A program made the position numbers and the translations under genes. Of a stretch of 64,000 bases of DNA, positions 10,809 through 33,000 are shown in pieces. The notes under the pieces are model-generated. The model did no database searches and was not told the origin of the DNA. It was given only the letters and a program-made list of their open reading frames with translations. This DNA is from Oikopleura dioica. Its lineage: Eukaryota; Chordata; Appendicularia; Copelata; Oikopleuridae. The stretch covers positions 8,812,501 through 8,876,500 of the forward strand of contig OU015568.1 of NCBI GenBank assembly GCA_907165135.1, read 5' to 3'. Each line of letters begins with the position of its first letter. The stretch's first letter is position 1.

Positions 10809-13466
10809 ATGAGTGATTCGGAAGAGTGGGGCGGGGAAAATGAAGCAGAACTGAGCGGAGACGATGCTTCGGATTATGAAGCACGCCCAGATGAAGCTTC
10901 AGAGTCGTACGAGTCGGAGTCTGACTATTCGGAATCAGAACCAGGTCCTAGTAAGAAGCGCAAGAGGGATCGCCCTCCGAAAAGCACAAAGAAGAAAGCT
11001 GTTGTCTTCGACAATCCAGACATTTCTAATATACCTTCTTCGGAAGTTAAAAAAATTGAAGGCCTCCCAATTCCTTTGTCGATCTGGGATAAGCTAAAAG
11101 ACCACCAGAAGGACGGTGTCCGCTGGCTTTGGAAACGCGTTGGCCACGGTCAAGGGGCGATTTTGGGCGATGAAATGGGTCTTGGCAAGACTGTTCAAGT
11201 TATTGCGATTCTATCCGGCCTATTTGCCGACAAAACGCTTCACAATATCCTGATTATTGTCCCTGCTACGCTTCAAAAGCAATGGGTGCAAGAGTTTCAA
11301 AAGTGGAATACAGCGATCAAAGTCAAAATATTCAACTCTGGAAGAATCAAACCCAATCATGTTTACATAAGTTCATATGAAAAAGTCCGTTCTGATGCAT
11401 CAGGGCTTTTGGACATTGATTGGAACATGGTGATTTGCGATGAGGGCCACAGGTAGGATAGCACTTTTGCTTTTCGTTTGTGCATTCTCCTTGTTGATTT
11501 CAGGCTTCGAAATCCAAAATGCATGACAACTCGCAACATCAAGCGAATCAATTCGACCAAGCGGATCATCCTAACAGGCTCGCCGATCATGAACTCGCTC
11601 ACAGAACTCTGGTCCCTGGTCGACTTCGTCCAGCCTGGATTGCTAGGAAAACTAGAGGTTTTCTCAGTAGAACTAGCGGTTCCTATTCAGCAAGGGAGTT
11701 TGGCTGGTGCTAATCAAATGCAAATCGTGACCGGGCTGAAATGTGCCGAGGAGCTGAGAGCGATTGTCAAGCCTCTATTGCTTCGTCGATTGAAATCAGA
11801 CATCAACCTCGTCAAAGTAGAGAAATCCGACAACGCGCTGTTCATAAAGATGACCGAGGAGCAAGAAGCAGTCTACAGAAGTTATCTTGGGACTCAACGA
11901 GTCAAAGACGCTCTACTAGAGGGCGCTCACTGCTTTGGAATTCTCGCAAAACTTCGGCAGCTGGTCTCGCATCCCTATTTTGTGGGAGATGCTGAAACGG
12001 GGAAAATTACCGATGAACAAATTTCTCGCTCTATTAAAAACCCGACAGTTAGTGGAAAGATGCAAGCATTACTCTCGCTTCTGGGTGGCTGGAGAAAGCA
12101 AAAAAGAAAAGTGCTTGGTAAGTTTTATCAGAAAATAATAAATTAAAAATTGGAGCACTTTTCAGTTTTTTGCCAGTGCTTGCCTTCGCTAAAAATGATC
12201 GTTGGCATGTGCAATCGCAACAATGTCCCAGTTCTGTCAATCTCCGGCCAGACAGCTGTTGCCACCCGCCAAATGCTCATCAATGAGTTCAACGATTCGC
12301 CAGAAGCATTTGCGATGGTGCTGACTTCGCGTGTTGGAGGCGTCGGGCTAAACATTCATGGGGCGACTAGAACTGTAATATTTGAACCTGATTGGAATCC
12401 AGGACAGGACGAACAGGTACCTTTTCAATGTTTCTTCATCAATAAATAGTTTTTAAGGCTGCGGCTAGAATCCATCGCCCTCAACAAAAAGAAAATGTCG
12501 CGATCTACCGTCTAATTACCACTGACAGCATTGAAGAATGGATCTATCAGCGTCAGATCTACAAGCACAGCGTGGCCCAGCATGTTTTATCCGACAAGCA
12601 CAACGATCAGCGCTTATTCGACAAAGCTTCCATGGCATGTTTGCTCTTTGGCAAGGGAGATACGGCAGAAACGTTGAAAATGATCGGCGCGGATATCAAG
12701 ATTGACAAAAAGAAGAAAAAGACAGAGTTGGAGAAAGCAGCTGAAAAAGTTGCAGAAGCACAAGAAAGCTCGATTTCAAAGAGCTTGAAAAAGGTCTACA
12801 AAAAGTTTCCTCATCTCAAGCCGAAAAAGACAGATACGATTGACGGAGAGAAGATAGAAGGGCTCCAGAGTTCGTCGAAAATCGATGTTGGCGAGAAGAA
12901 GGACTACGGGAAGACGGAGGATTGGGTACTAGCGAGATTGTTTAAGAAAGCAGGGTGCGTGATGGACACAGCAGTCGATCAAGCGGCGATAAAACAGGGC
13001 ACTGGTAAGCGATATACATTTTTGATGAGTTCAAAATAATATTTCTACTTTTGTAGACTACAAAAGAATCGACGAAGAAGCCCAAAAAGTAGCTAAAGCC
13101 GCGGTGGCCGCCCTTCACAAGAACCTTAGACAGCCGAAAGTCAAGTCGATCAAAACGAAAGGATCTTCCTCATCCCTCCTTCAAAAGATGCGCCAGCGAA
13201 GAACCGTGGAGGAAGAGGTAGAAGCGCCCATAGCCTTGCCAGATAATGTTCTGAAGAAATCAAAGCTGAATCCAAACTACAAATTGGCGAATAATCTTCG
13301 CAATTACATCGAAGAGTTTTGGCGAGGGCCCACGAGTGACGATTTAATCGCCAAGTTCGATGGAAATGTAAAGGACAAGGCAGTTTTCAAAGCTGTTCTG
13401 AAGCAGATGGCGGTCTTGGATCCGAAAACCAGGCGGTGGAAACTCAAGCCGCAATACGAATCTTAA
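10809..13466 (+). CDS. ERCC6: Cockayne syndrome B / ERCC6, SWI2/SNF2 ATPase
   Basis: DNA-dependent ATPase of transcription-coupled repair that remodels stalled RNA polymerase II. Exons: 10809-11452, 11504-12117, 12166-12416, 12458-13004, 13057-13466. The N-terminus is acidic with a KKRKRDRPPK basic patch. Helicase motifs are in order: GAILGDEMGLGKTVQVIA (I), DEGHR (II), RIILTGSP (III), LTSRVGGVGLNIHGA (V) and QAAARIHR (VI, both arginines kept). Similarity to CSB rather than other SNF2 proteins is clear from ELWSLVDFVQPG..LGKLEVF, from DWVLARLFKKAG, and from the C-terminal winged-helix end RRWKLKPQY. The protein is about 770 residues, half the human length, mainly because the N-terminal region is short. 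Confidence 0.93.
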
Positions 13467-13632
13467 AGATTTTTCTGTAAATAATCACATTTTTTCGCAT
13501 TGATCCTTTTTCTTATTGATATTTTTATCACCATGTTCCTCCTAATGATAGTTCCGAGAATATAACTGACTGTAACGACTACAGTAACTGCCACACAAAA
13601 TATTAATAAAGCTTAAAAAAAAGAATTGACCA

Positions 13633-13799
13633 TTGTAGGATCAGGCAAAGGCGAGTGAAAAGTATTGAAGAAGCCTGGGGTCGAACCAGGGACCTCCGTG
13701 TTCATGAACCGGTGTGCTACCACTGCACTACTTCTCCGGGGACTTTGTCCGCCATTCGAGCCAGTTACTATGCCTAAGAGGAGAGGACCTTCTCCCACA
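13633..13799 (-). repeat. tRNA-derived repeat, copy 1
   Basis: Identical to 14002-14168 over 167 bases. On the minus strand, 13667-13737 folds as a 71-nt tRNA-like molecule: acceptor GGAGAAG/CTTCTTC, a four-pair D arm with a perfect A box (TAGTGCAGTGG), a B box GGTTCGACCCC, and a perfect five-pair T stem. The anticodon arm is damaged: two inner pairs fail and the loop is inside a GTTCATGAAC palindrome, so the anticodon (perhaps CAT) cannot be read reliably. It is either a tRNA-derived SINE or a recently duplicated degenerate tRNA gene. Confidence 0.65.
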
Positions 13800-14001
13800 A
13801 CTCCCTAGTAACTGCTCTAACAACTCGTCTTACATATGCCGCCTTGGGTTTTGGTTCTTTGTCTGGTGCCACGGTCCCCAACCGTTACAAGCCTACCAAC
13901 CCTCCCAACCTTCAGCTTCTCCTGAGCTACTGAGTGAACCTTTGTCAATCTCAGCTTAGGGTTTGTTTTGGCTACCTAGACAACCCACTGTCTTCACCAG
14001 T

Positions 14002-14168
14002 TTGTAGGATCAGGCAAAGGCGAGTGAAAAGTATTGAAGAAGCCTGGGGTCGAACCAGGGACCTCCGTGTTCATGAACCGGTGTGCTACCACTGCACTAC
14101 TTCTCCGGGGACTTTGTCCGCCATTCGAGCCAGTTACTATGCCTAAGAGGAGAGGACCTTCTCCCACA
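14002..14168 (-). repeat. tRNA-derived repeat, copy 2
   Basis: Direct copy of 13633-13799, with no mismatch that I can find, offset by 369 bases. It carries the same internal A and B boxes on the minus strand and the same damaged anticodon arm. The flanks differ from copy 1, so the repeated unit is about 167 bases and includes roughly 60 bases upstream of the tRNA-like part. Confidence 0.65.
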
Positions 14169-14879
14169 CCATTAATAACGGTCCATTATCGGGGTTTAGT
14201 TGGCAGAACCCAGATGAGATATTCTCCAAGTGACGAGGTCGCAAATTATTATTCTAATGCAGTGGTCAGACTTTGAAGCCAGTGACCCGGTGAGCCGGTG
14301 GTGCTCAGTAATTCTTAATCTTTTCAATTATTCACATACCATTATTGCAGGCTCCATTAAATGTCAGGACTGCCTCGTCCAAACTTCAACTAACAGCAGC
14401 CTAACTTTTATGTTAAACACATGTGATGCTTTTCCCGCAGGTTGAAAAGGTTTTTTCTGACAGATTTTCGATTTCGAAAAAGAGATAAACGCGTATTTAG
14501 CTCAGTGTCCCGTACCTGCTGGTTATAATCGTTCTTGGACTGTATCTTGTTTTTCCGATTATTTTGCTTTTTATTCATATGAAGAACTTAATCCGACAAT
14601 TCATCCGTAAGAGCAATTTTTCGGCGAACGATTTCAGAGCAATACTAATTTTTTAGCTGGAAGACATGTGGAGATAATGGCTATTTGAAGAACTTCGAAC
14701 ACAAAAGAATATTTCAATCCAACACTAGAGAGAAATAAATCTCATTCTGAATGCTTAATTTTTGCAGGGTAGAGTTCTTGCACGGCTGTCAAAAAATGTC
14801 TCCATAAAATGCAAAATTAATATTTGTTCGCGGTACTTTTTGTCTTTGGGGGCTTCTGTTGCACCAGAAACAGCTAAAC

Positions 14880-16821
14880 ATGGAAGAGAATACTTTCAAG
14901 AGACAATTGGGAATCATCGGCGGCATTAGTTTGGCCGCAGGTTCTACTATTGGCTCTGGCATTTTCACAAACCCAACGCTGGTGCTTGGGTACACTGGCT
15001 CCGTAGGTGCGAGTTTGTTGATTTGGGCAGCATGTGGTATAAATGCGATCTTGTGTGGCTTCAGTTATTTAGAAGTTGCCTTATTAATAAGGCAATCCGG
15101 TGGCACTTACGGAACGGCTCTTTGAATATTGATAATTTTAAGGCGCTTTGTTCGAAAAATTGAATATTGGAAAACTTGTCTATATTCTGAGTAAAGCCTA
15201 CTTGAGCGTACTGGCACGAAGCATTTGGCCCAGTCCCTGCGTACTTTGTTTGCTGGTTCTGGTCGGTAATAGATGGCCCTGCGGGATTGGTCATCGTCGG
15301 ACTCACGCTGGCGGATAATATTCTAGCGCCGTTTTACCCCGGATGCTATCCGCCTCAGATACTCGTAAAGATGGTCGCATTCATCGCTGTTCTCCTCCTC
15401 TCAGTAATGAATGGCTACTCAGTTCCGCTTTCAAACAAGCTGCAGATCGTAACAATGGCGGGTAAGATCCTTGTTTTGGGCATGATCGGTGGCGCTGGAA
15501 TCTACAATATCATCATTGGTCAGACAGGGAGTTTATCAACTGGATTCGAGGGCAGCTCAACCAACGTGGCCGACTACGCTGTGGCTTTCTACACTTGTAT
15601 GTGGTCGTATGGCGGTTGGGAGCGCGTGTGCCAGTGTTTCGAAGAGATCAAGAATCCTAGCAGAAATATTCCAATCATCATTGGCGCCTCGATCTTGCTC
15701 ACGACGACCATATATGTTACCGTCAATATTGCATATTTTACGGTGATGACTCCAGCAGAGTTTTTGCAGTCATCAGCAGTCGCGGTCACTTTCGGAGATC
15801 GAATTTTTGGCTCGTTTTCGTGGATTATTCCCGCTGGAATCGCGCTGTCAAGTTTTCAATAACAACAAAGATAATATCTTTTCGGGCATGAAAAACTTCT
15901 ATTAGAGTACTCTTGGATCAATGAATGGTATTTGCTGGGCATATTCGCGAATTCCCTTCATCGGAGCGCGAAAAAACCAGCTGCCGAAGGTTTTCTTGGC
16001 TTTTCAATTTTCATGTCTCGCTAGACCGTTGTCCGCAAGACTTTTATCGGCCTATGAATATGCAAATAGTTGTCTAGCGTTGACAAGATTATGGTCAATT
16101 ATTCTCAAATTAAATGCAAATTAAGCATCTCGGTCTAATTTCATACGAGCGAAAGACGCCTCTCGTCGGCCAAAGCTTTCTGCTGATCATTGCGACTATC
16201 ATGGTGATTCCTGAGTCGACGAATATTGCCTCGCTTATTGATTATGTCTCGCCCTTGACTTGGATTCTAGCGAGCGGAGTGTTTGCTAGTATTTTTGTAT
16301 TCCGATACGGGGTTGATTTGAAACCGGTATTTTTGGAAGAAATCAAGGTTAACCCTCAAAAGCGCTAAGAAAAAGGACAAGAGGGAATTCCGAGTTCCTC
16401 TGGAATGTTTGAAGATTAAACAGAATTAAATTCATTATTCAAACGTTTATTCAAACTTATAAAAGATCATTCCGATTGTCTGAGTATGGGTTTTTCACAT
16501 AAAAAATGCAGAAAGAGGTTATATTCTTAAAGAACCATTTTAAGCTTGATTACCAACTTGGCATCGATTTTCATTCCAATAATTATGCAGCCAAGGAAAG
16601 GATCAATTATGAAAAGGGATTGAGCAAAGAAAGAGCTGCTTGATCCTTTTTGCAGCTTGGAGTACTTGATCGGAGCGGCTGTTATTGCTGCTGGTTATTT
16701 GATCTACATTCCATTTTTCTACTTCGATGTCAATTTTCCAGGCTCCGACAAGATCTATGTCTTCTTGCAGATCTTCTTTGAATGCGTGCCAAATGATTTC
16801 TCGGAAGAAAAACTTGAGTGA
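14880..16821 (+). CDS. SLC7-family (LAT/xCT-type) amino-acid exchanger
   Basis: Light-chain type amino-acid antiporter of the plasma membrane. Segments that align in order with LAT/xCT: RQLGIIGGISLAAGSTIGSG (TM1), SGGTY (end of exon 1, 15111), YWHEAFGPVPAYFVCW (exon 2 from 15207), SYGGWERVCQCFEEIKNPSR, NVAYFT-type TM6, SSAVAVTFGDRIFGS, STLGSMNGICWAYSRIPFIG (from about 15906), ERKTPLVGQSFLL, and a last TM plus IYVFLQIFFECVPNDFSEE ending at TGA 16819-16821. Several junctions are odd: exon 1 to 2 fits only a GA-AG intron, and the join after IALS does not fit GT-AG. The exon between 16368 and about 16660 is not resolved. Either unusual splicing or early decay could explain this. Confidence 0.68.
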
Positions 16822-16969
16822 GATCAACGAAGATTATTTTTCAAAGAAAAATTCCATACTACCATTCTTACTGCAACAGAAGGTCAAACACAGATAGGAA
16901 ATATAAGCGTTAATCGTTTTTTTTTTGTCTTAAACAATTCTACCCCTACGGCAACAATCCTAAATGATT

Positions 16970-17179
16970 TTAACAAGGAGTAATTGAGCGAGCTCCGCCG
17001 GCTGGGCCGTCGATTTCTTCTCCTTTTGTGAAATTATAGATGGACGTACCGGAGGGGAGCCGCGGAGCAAAGAATGCTCCTAAAGGTTGAATAATGTATG
17101 TGCTTGATTGGGCTAGAGCCGTTCCGAAAACCAAACACAAGACCGATAACCTCACGCCCTCGGCAATCAGAGAAACCAT
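16970..17179 (-). CDS. Possible small secreted protein
   Basis: A 69-residue ORF with a good signal-peptide shape: short start, hydrophobic core LSVLCLVFGTALA, then Q at the likely cleavage point. The mature part is 45 residues, rich in Gly, Pro and Ser, with one Cys at the C-terminus. It is a single exon and lies between the SLC7 gene and a foldback element. I recognise no family. It may be real, or a chance ORF. Confidence 0.3.
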   Translation of the reverse strand: MVSLIAEGVRLSVLCLVFGTALAQSSTYIIQPLGAFFAPRLPSGTSIYNFTKGEEIDGPAGGARSITPC

Positions 17180-17205
17180 GAAGCATTATCGGAACTAGAA
17201 TTTTT

Positions 17206-18328
17206 GAGTCAGGAGGGACTCGTCTGCCCTGCTATCCGGCGGGTGACCAGAATGGCCGGACCAAGCGGGTGACAAGTCCGCCCTGGCCGGACTGCCCTTC
17301 TCCGCAGGGGACTGCGAGTCTCGGTCGGAAATTGCGAAGTGACCTTACAAAATCTTGATCATAAGGGTGTTCCGACAGTGCAGCTTATCTGCACTAGGTT
17401 CATTTTTCAGAGGATCAAGAGCATTTTTCTTCAAAAATTTTCAGGAAAAAGGCTATTCATACAAAAACGAATATGAAGATTCCGAAAATCGAGGTAATAA
17501 CTTCTGAAAATAAAAGTTTCTTCATGAAAACATGCATCAAAGAACATCCTCTTCTTATCTAATTATATATCAGCTGTCTTATGATCTTCTTTCCTGTTTG
17601 AATTTTCTTTTAACTTTCTTCCAGCTGATCTTCTGACTTTGTCGGAGTAATTACAGATGCTTCGTTTATGTTTTCACCTAACGGAAAGCTATTTAATTGT
17701 TCTGTCCTTCTCGTTCAATCAGAAAGTAAAAGAAATGAGTGAGATATTTTCGAAACTCAAAAAAGCTTTGCCAATTGGTAAAGCAGGCTCAGAGATTTTG
17801 CCACATCCCAGTAATCAACGATTCATCTTTACAGTCAGGAGCGTTTACAAAGATAGCGTACAGCTCACTTGTTTTCACCGTGACGGTAAGAATAAGTGTC
17901 AGAAGATCAGCTGGAAGAACATTAAAGGAAATTCAAACAGGAAAGAAGATCATAAGACAGCTGTTATATAATTAGATAAGAAGAGGATGGTCTTTGATGC
18001 ATGTTTTCATGAAGAAACTTTCATTTTCAGAAGTTATAAACTCGATTTTCGGAATCTTCATATTCGTTTTTGTATAAATAGCCTTTTTCCTGAAAATATT
18101 TGAAGAAAAATGCTCTTGATCCTCTGAAAAATGAACCTAGTGCAGATAAGCTGCACTGTCGGAACACCCTTATGATCAAGATTTTGTACGGTCACTTAGC
18201 AATTTCCCACCGAGACTCGCAGTCCCCTGCGTAGAAGGGCAGTCTGGCCAGGGCGGACTTGTCACCCGCTTGGTCCGGCCATTCTGGTCACCCGCCGGAT
18301 AGCAGGGCAGACGAGTCCCTCTTACCCC
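17206..18328. mobile_element. Foldback / Mutator-like DNA transposon
   Basis: Arms of about 375 bp (17206-17587 and 17948-18328) are near-perfect inverted repeats. The outer part reads GGGACTCGTCTGCCCTGCTA inward. The element is flanked by an 8-bp direct repeat GAATTTTT at 17198-17205 and 18329-18336, as expected for a target-site duplication. Long terminal inverted repeats and an 8-9 bp duplication suit Mutator-like elements. The 360-bp centre contains an ORF with a FLYWCH-like zinc-finger pattern. There is no transposase, so it is non-autonomous. Confidence 0.82.
17657..17971 (+). CDS. FLYWCH-like ORF inside the foldback element
   Basis: 104-codon ORF in the loop of the inverted repeat. 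Its centre reads FIFTVRSVYKDSVQLTCFHR, then KNKCQKISW, close to the F-x-F...Y...C...C layout of FLYWCH zinc fingers, which often accompany Mutator-like transposases in animals. The histidine pair of a full FLYWCH finger is not clear and the ORF ends just inside the right arm. It is probably a remnant of the parent transposon's coding region. An overlapping 78-codon ORF in another frame has no motif. Confidence 0.35.
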   Translation: MLRLCFHLTESYLIVLSFSFNQKVKEMSEIFSKLKKALPIGKAGSEILPHPSNQRFIFTVRSVYKDSVQLTCFHRDGKNKCQKISWKNIKGNSNRKEDHKTAVI

Positions 18329-18378
18329 GAATTTTTCAATAGATAGAGATCTAAGAAAAAAAGAAGAACCAACAAACA

Positions 18379-29161
<10,783 letters not shown>

Positions 29162-29214
29162 AAATGTTCAATGAATATGCGCTTTGTTTTATTTATATAA
29201 ATCTTTTACATTCA

Positions 29215-29220
29215 AATAAA
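29215..29220 (+). terminator. Polyadenylation signal, otoferlin
   Basis: AATAAA about 55 bases after the stop of last exon B and just before the end of the convergent minus-strand gene. A separate signal for exon A is not obvious. Confidence 0.6.
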
Positions 29221-29267
29221 GAACAAGTTGATTCTTGTCGAGAACAGACACATAAATAGAAAAGTGG

Positions 29268-29690
29268 TTAGACGTTCATCATTCCACCATCGACGATGGA
29301 GTCGCGAATATCTTTCATGAACCGAGCGAAATCGAGAATTCCTTGGTTGTGATCTTGTGCTAGCAAATCCACCTGAACGATTCTATTCATACTTTCAAAT
29401 AGGAAATGATACTCACACTGTCGCAGGATTTGACAACTCTGAGGGGCGTCTCTTCCGTGATGAACTTGAAATCTTCAGTCATTCCGATGACGTTTACGTA
29501 TTCTGTCGAGTAGGCTCGTCGGTAGTCAGCTCGTTTTGCCAGTGGAGCGTTTCCATCGAATGCGATTGTGTACTATCAAAAGTTTAAGAAACAGGTTGAT
29601 TATTAATTAAATGATAGACATAATATTACTGTAAAAAATTACCTTTACAAGTTCTCTGACATGCTTAGATTTCTTATCAAAGAGTCCCAT
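29268..29690 (-). CDS. Unknown 102-residue protein
   Basis: Three exons (29643-29690, 29417-29572, 29268-29372) with GT-AG introns of 70 and 44 nt, all in frame. The protein starts MGLFDKKSKHVRELVKYTIA and ends FMKDIRDSIVDGGMMNV. It is soluble-looking and mixed alpha/beta, without signal peptide, membrane span or cysteine pattern; one Cys only. An MG start could allow N-myristoylation. It is convergent with otoferlin, with only about 100 bases between the stops. A TATA box lies 82 bases upstream of the ATG, unusual in this window, and suggests regulated or strong expression. The family is not recognised. Confidence 0.6.
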
Positions 29691-29771
29691 GAACACTAGC
29701 AAGGAGAAGAATGAAAAAGATGTGCTAATCGAGAAAAGCTTTCCAGATTGATTCTATGCCTCGGGAGGTCG

Positions 29772-29781
29772 TATTTATATA
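29772..29781 (-). promoter_or_regulatory. TATA box of the 102-residue gene
   Basis: Minus strand TATATAAATA, 82 bases before the ATG at 29690; the spacing suits a short 5' UTR. Confidence 0.5.
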
Positions 29782-30030
29782 CGGAAAGTTCCACAAGATG
29801 GCTCCACAGTAGGGCCTCCAAAGTGACGTAAGGTATTTGCCATTTTAAGTTTTACGAGACATTTCCAGAGCAGGCACATTTTCACGTGAACAATAGATGT
29901 TGTAAACAAGTTTGTGTAAGAGTTATCAATCGTCAAGTAACAGATAACTCTTTCTCTTTTTTTAAGATTGCTGGCTGTGTTTATTGCAATTTTACTAGTG
30001 ATCAAAGAACTTTCAAGGAAATGTGCTTAT

Positions 30031-33000
30031 TCAGTTGTCCTCAGCAAGTTTTCCGAAGACAGCTGCAGGAATGGTCTGCTTCTTGATGTCCATTGATGGC
30101 TCTTCTCCTGCAGAATCGTCGTCGTCGTCATCATCAAGGTTGATTTCATCCTTGTTTCCGACAGCTTCGGCTGGAGGAGCATCTTTCTTGAGCAGAGCAT
30201 TGGTGCTTGAAGCGACGAAGCGGATGTTTCCACCCTCGACTTCTTTCGCCTTCTTCGCATGCAACAGGGCTGCTTGCTGTTCCATCATTCTCATGTCGCC
30301 ATCGCCGTCATCTTCCTCATCAGGAGCGAGATCGGCGATTGTACCAGTCGGTTCAGCATTTTGAGCAAGCATAGCAGCGGCCATGTAATTGACCTGAGTG
30401 TTATGAGTAGCTGCGACTTGGCGCTTGACGCGGAGCATTTCGCGAATGGTATCTTCGTTTCCGTGCTCAGTTTCGAACGATTCCCATTTGGACCAAAAGT
30501 CCTTGTGAACGTCTGGATTACACAGATTCGCAGCATGGGTGAAAATAGCCCGCGCTCGGTCCGTTTCGCCGAGTTTTCTGATTGAAATGTTAAAAATGAC
30601 AAAATAAGTAGGAGGATTACCGTTCGAGCTCAGCGTAACGGATACACATTTCCCGGCTTCCATCAGCGTTGAGCTTGTTGATAGCGTCTTCGTAAACTGG
30701 TCGACAGGCAGTGATCCCATGCAGTTCCGCCGTCCGCTTGACGTAGATCGTAAAGACCTCGAGTTTCTCATCCTCTTTGACTGAAATAATCAGTAAGAAA
30801 TTGAATAAGCAGCAGCAGTGTTAACCTTTTTCAATAGATTTTTTGTAGATATCCATCGATCGCTTGACCAACCCATGTTCTTCCTCCAACTTTGCGTAGA
30901 GCAAAAAGATCTTCTTCGAGAACTCTGTCGGCATTCCTTGAATACATTGCTCGAACAAATCTCGCGCGCGCTCCAACTTGCTTCCTTTGAAGCGATCGAG
31001 GAACTTGACAAGATACGTCTGCCAAATGTCGAAAACATGAGGCCAAGTAAAGAGTTCCACACCTCGCTCGTACGCTAAAATAGACTGTTATTGTCGAGCA
31101 CAAACTGACAGGGAAGAGAAACTCATGAGAAAGGGAGATGATTCAAGACAAGGGGAAGGGCTTGGTATTTAGCAAAATGTCAGGTTGAGTAAGACGCAAA
31201 CTCGAGGTCTCAGAGACGATCTGGGTTACTCAGTATCTCTTACCTTTAAAAGACTCCTCGAAATACTGATTTTCTTCCAAGAACAAGGCAAAGTTGAGGA
31301 TAATCTGCGGCGTTGCAATTTTCAAATCAATTATTCTTTCGTACACTTGCTTTGTGCTGCTGAAGTTGCCAAAACTCTCCTCTAAATCAGCGTACATAGA
31401 CCAGAGCTTCAAACTTCTGTAGACACGGTTTTGCACGGGCTCGGAATTGTCAAAGTACTTCGCTCGCTTCTTCGGAATTGCGGTGCTTCGTCGCATGAGG
31501 CTCAAAGCACCATCGTAGTGCTCTTGACGGAGTTCCATCTCGGCGTATTCGCACCAGACAGCGGCCAAATCGTCCACAGATCGGAACTGCACCTTCGCCG
31601 CTTTCTCGAAAATCGTCCGAGCATCGTCGATCTGGTCGTTTTCTTCGTAGAACTTGGCGAACGCGACCCACAACTTGTAAAGCTTGCCGACTGCTTTCAT
31701 CGGATCGACAGTTTGAAGAGCTTCGGTAAATGTATTGATGCACTGACGAGGTTTTTCTTTGTAAAGCTCGGCTCGCTTAAGCCACTCGTGGACATTGTGG
31801 GGGTTTTGGCGAAGAAGAACGGAATTGACCAGGAAGGGTCGTCGCTCAAGGAGGTCTTCGAAACGAGCAAGCTGCATTTCTAGTTCATCTTCATCGGTTA
31901 CGTCCTGAACATGAAGATAAATTCTGAAGAGAATCTCAACTGATTTACCTGCATAGAGTTAGAAATCAGTTCTTCCTCAAACGCCGCAAACGCATCAAAA
32001 ATCTGCGTAAAATCTCTAACAGTCTTAACACTCTGAATTCCTTCTTCATAAACATCTCTGGCTTTCTCAAACAACGCCTGTCGGATGTAATAGTCGGCCA
32101 AGAGACACCATTGTTCCCCAACTTGATCTGTAAACTTTCTAAAGCCGGAACGAATGATCGCATCGGCGTTCAATCCCTTGATCTCGTCAGGATGTTTTGC
32201 GATCAGATCGCAGAGCTCTTGCCACAGCTGGTGCTTCGATTTACCGTTGCGGGAGTTGAAATTGTCGTCGTTCACGATGTCTCAGATTGGCATGAAAATG
32301 ACTATTTCAAGGTGTAGAAAATTTAACAGATGTCGCACTTTTTGATAGTTTAAAATTCGGGTACTGGTACACAGAGTTATAGTCATGTTTTTTTACTCAA
32401 AAATATTGATACGATTAAAATGAAACTGCACACTTAAAAGCTCTGAGTTAACAAGAACCGCCTATTCAGAATAAAGATAGTAGATAAATGATCTTCTTTT
32501 GAAATTATCTCATCCCAGTGCCTGAAAGATATCTCGCAGCTTCATCCATTCGATCGTTCTTGAGCAGGTAGTCAATAAATTCCTCAATGCATTCGGGCGA
32601 GAGCTTCACAAATCGTCTGAAGCATCTAACCGCGGTTTCGGTGATGTCATGTCTTTTCAAGAATTTAATGTAGACCATCCAGATTCGATTGTGCTGAGTC
32701 ACGGGGAGCGCTCGAAGAGCCCTGTCAAATGTTCGTCGAGTTCTAGTGACGTATTCTTGTCGCATTAACCACTCGCCGTAGTCGATCCAGATTCGAGGCA
32801 TTTTGTGCATGAAGACCAGGGCGCGCTCGTGAGCGTTATTTGCGTCTTCATACGAGGGATGCTGGATGGAAAGGCCTGAAAAGGTGATGAAAAAGGGCTG
32901 AAACGAACGATGATTTTACCCTTGCATTGTCTTCTTCGTTCGCGGAGATACTTGTACCAGAGCTTGTATGATCCAGGAAGTTGCTTCAAAGCTCGCTAAA

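Larger units (their letters stand above)
13467..14879. other. Intergenic stretch with a duplicated tRNA-like repeat
   Basis: No protein gene is visible. Two identical 167-bp direct repeats occupy 13633-13799 and 14002-14168 (annotated separately). The 200 bases between them and the 700 bases after them are unique, with only short ORFs that lack any recognisable motif. An ORF crossing both copies is simply the tRNA-like sequence read on the opposite strand. Confidence 0.6.

Noticed and set aside
13934-14276. ORFs reading through the tRNA-like repeat
   Set aside because: They are the plus-strand translation of a tRNA-like sequence and its duplicate.
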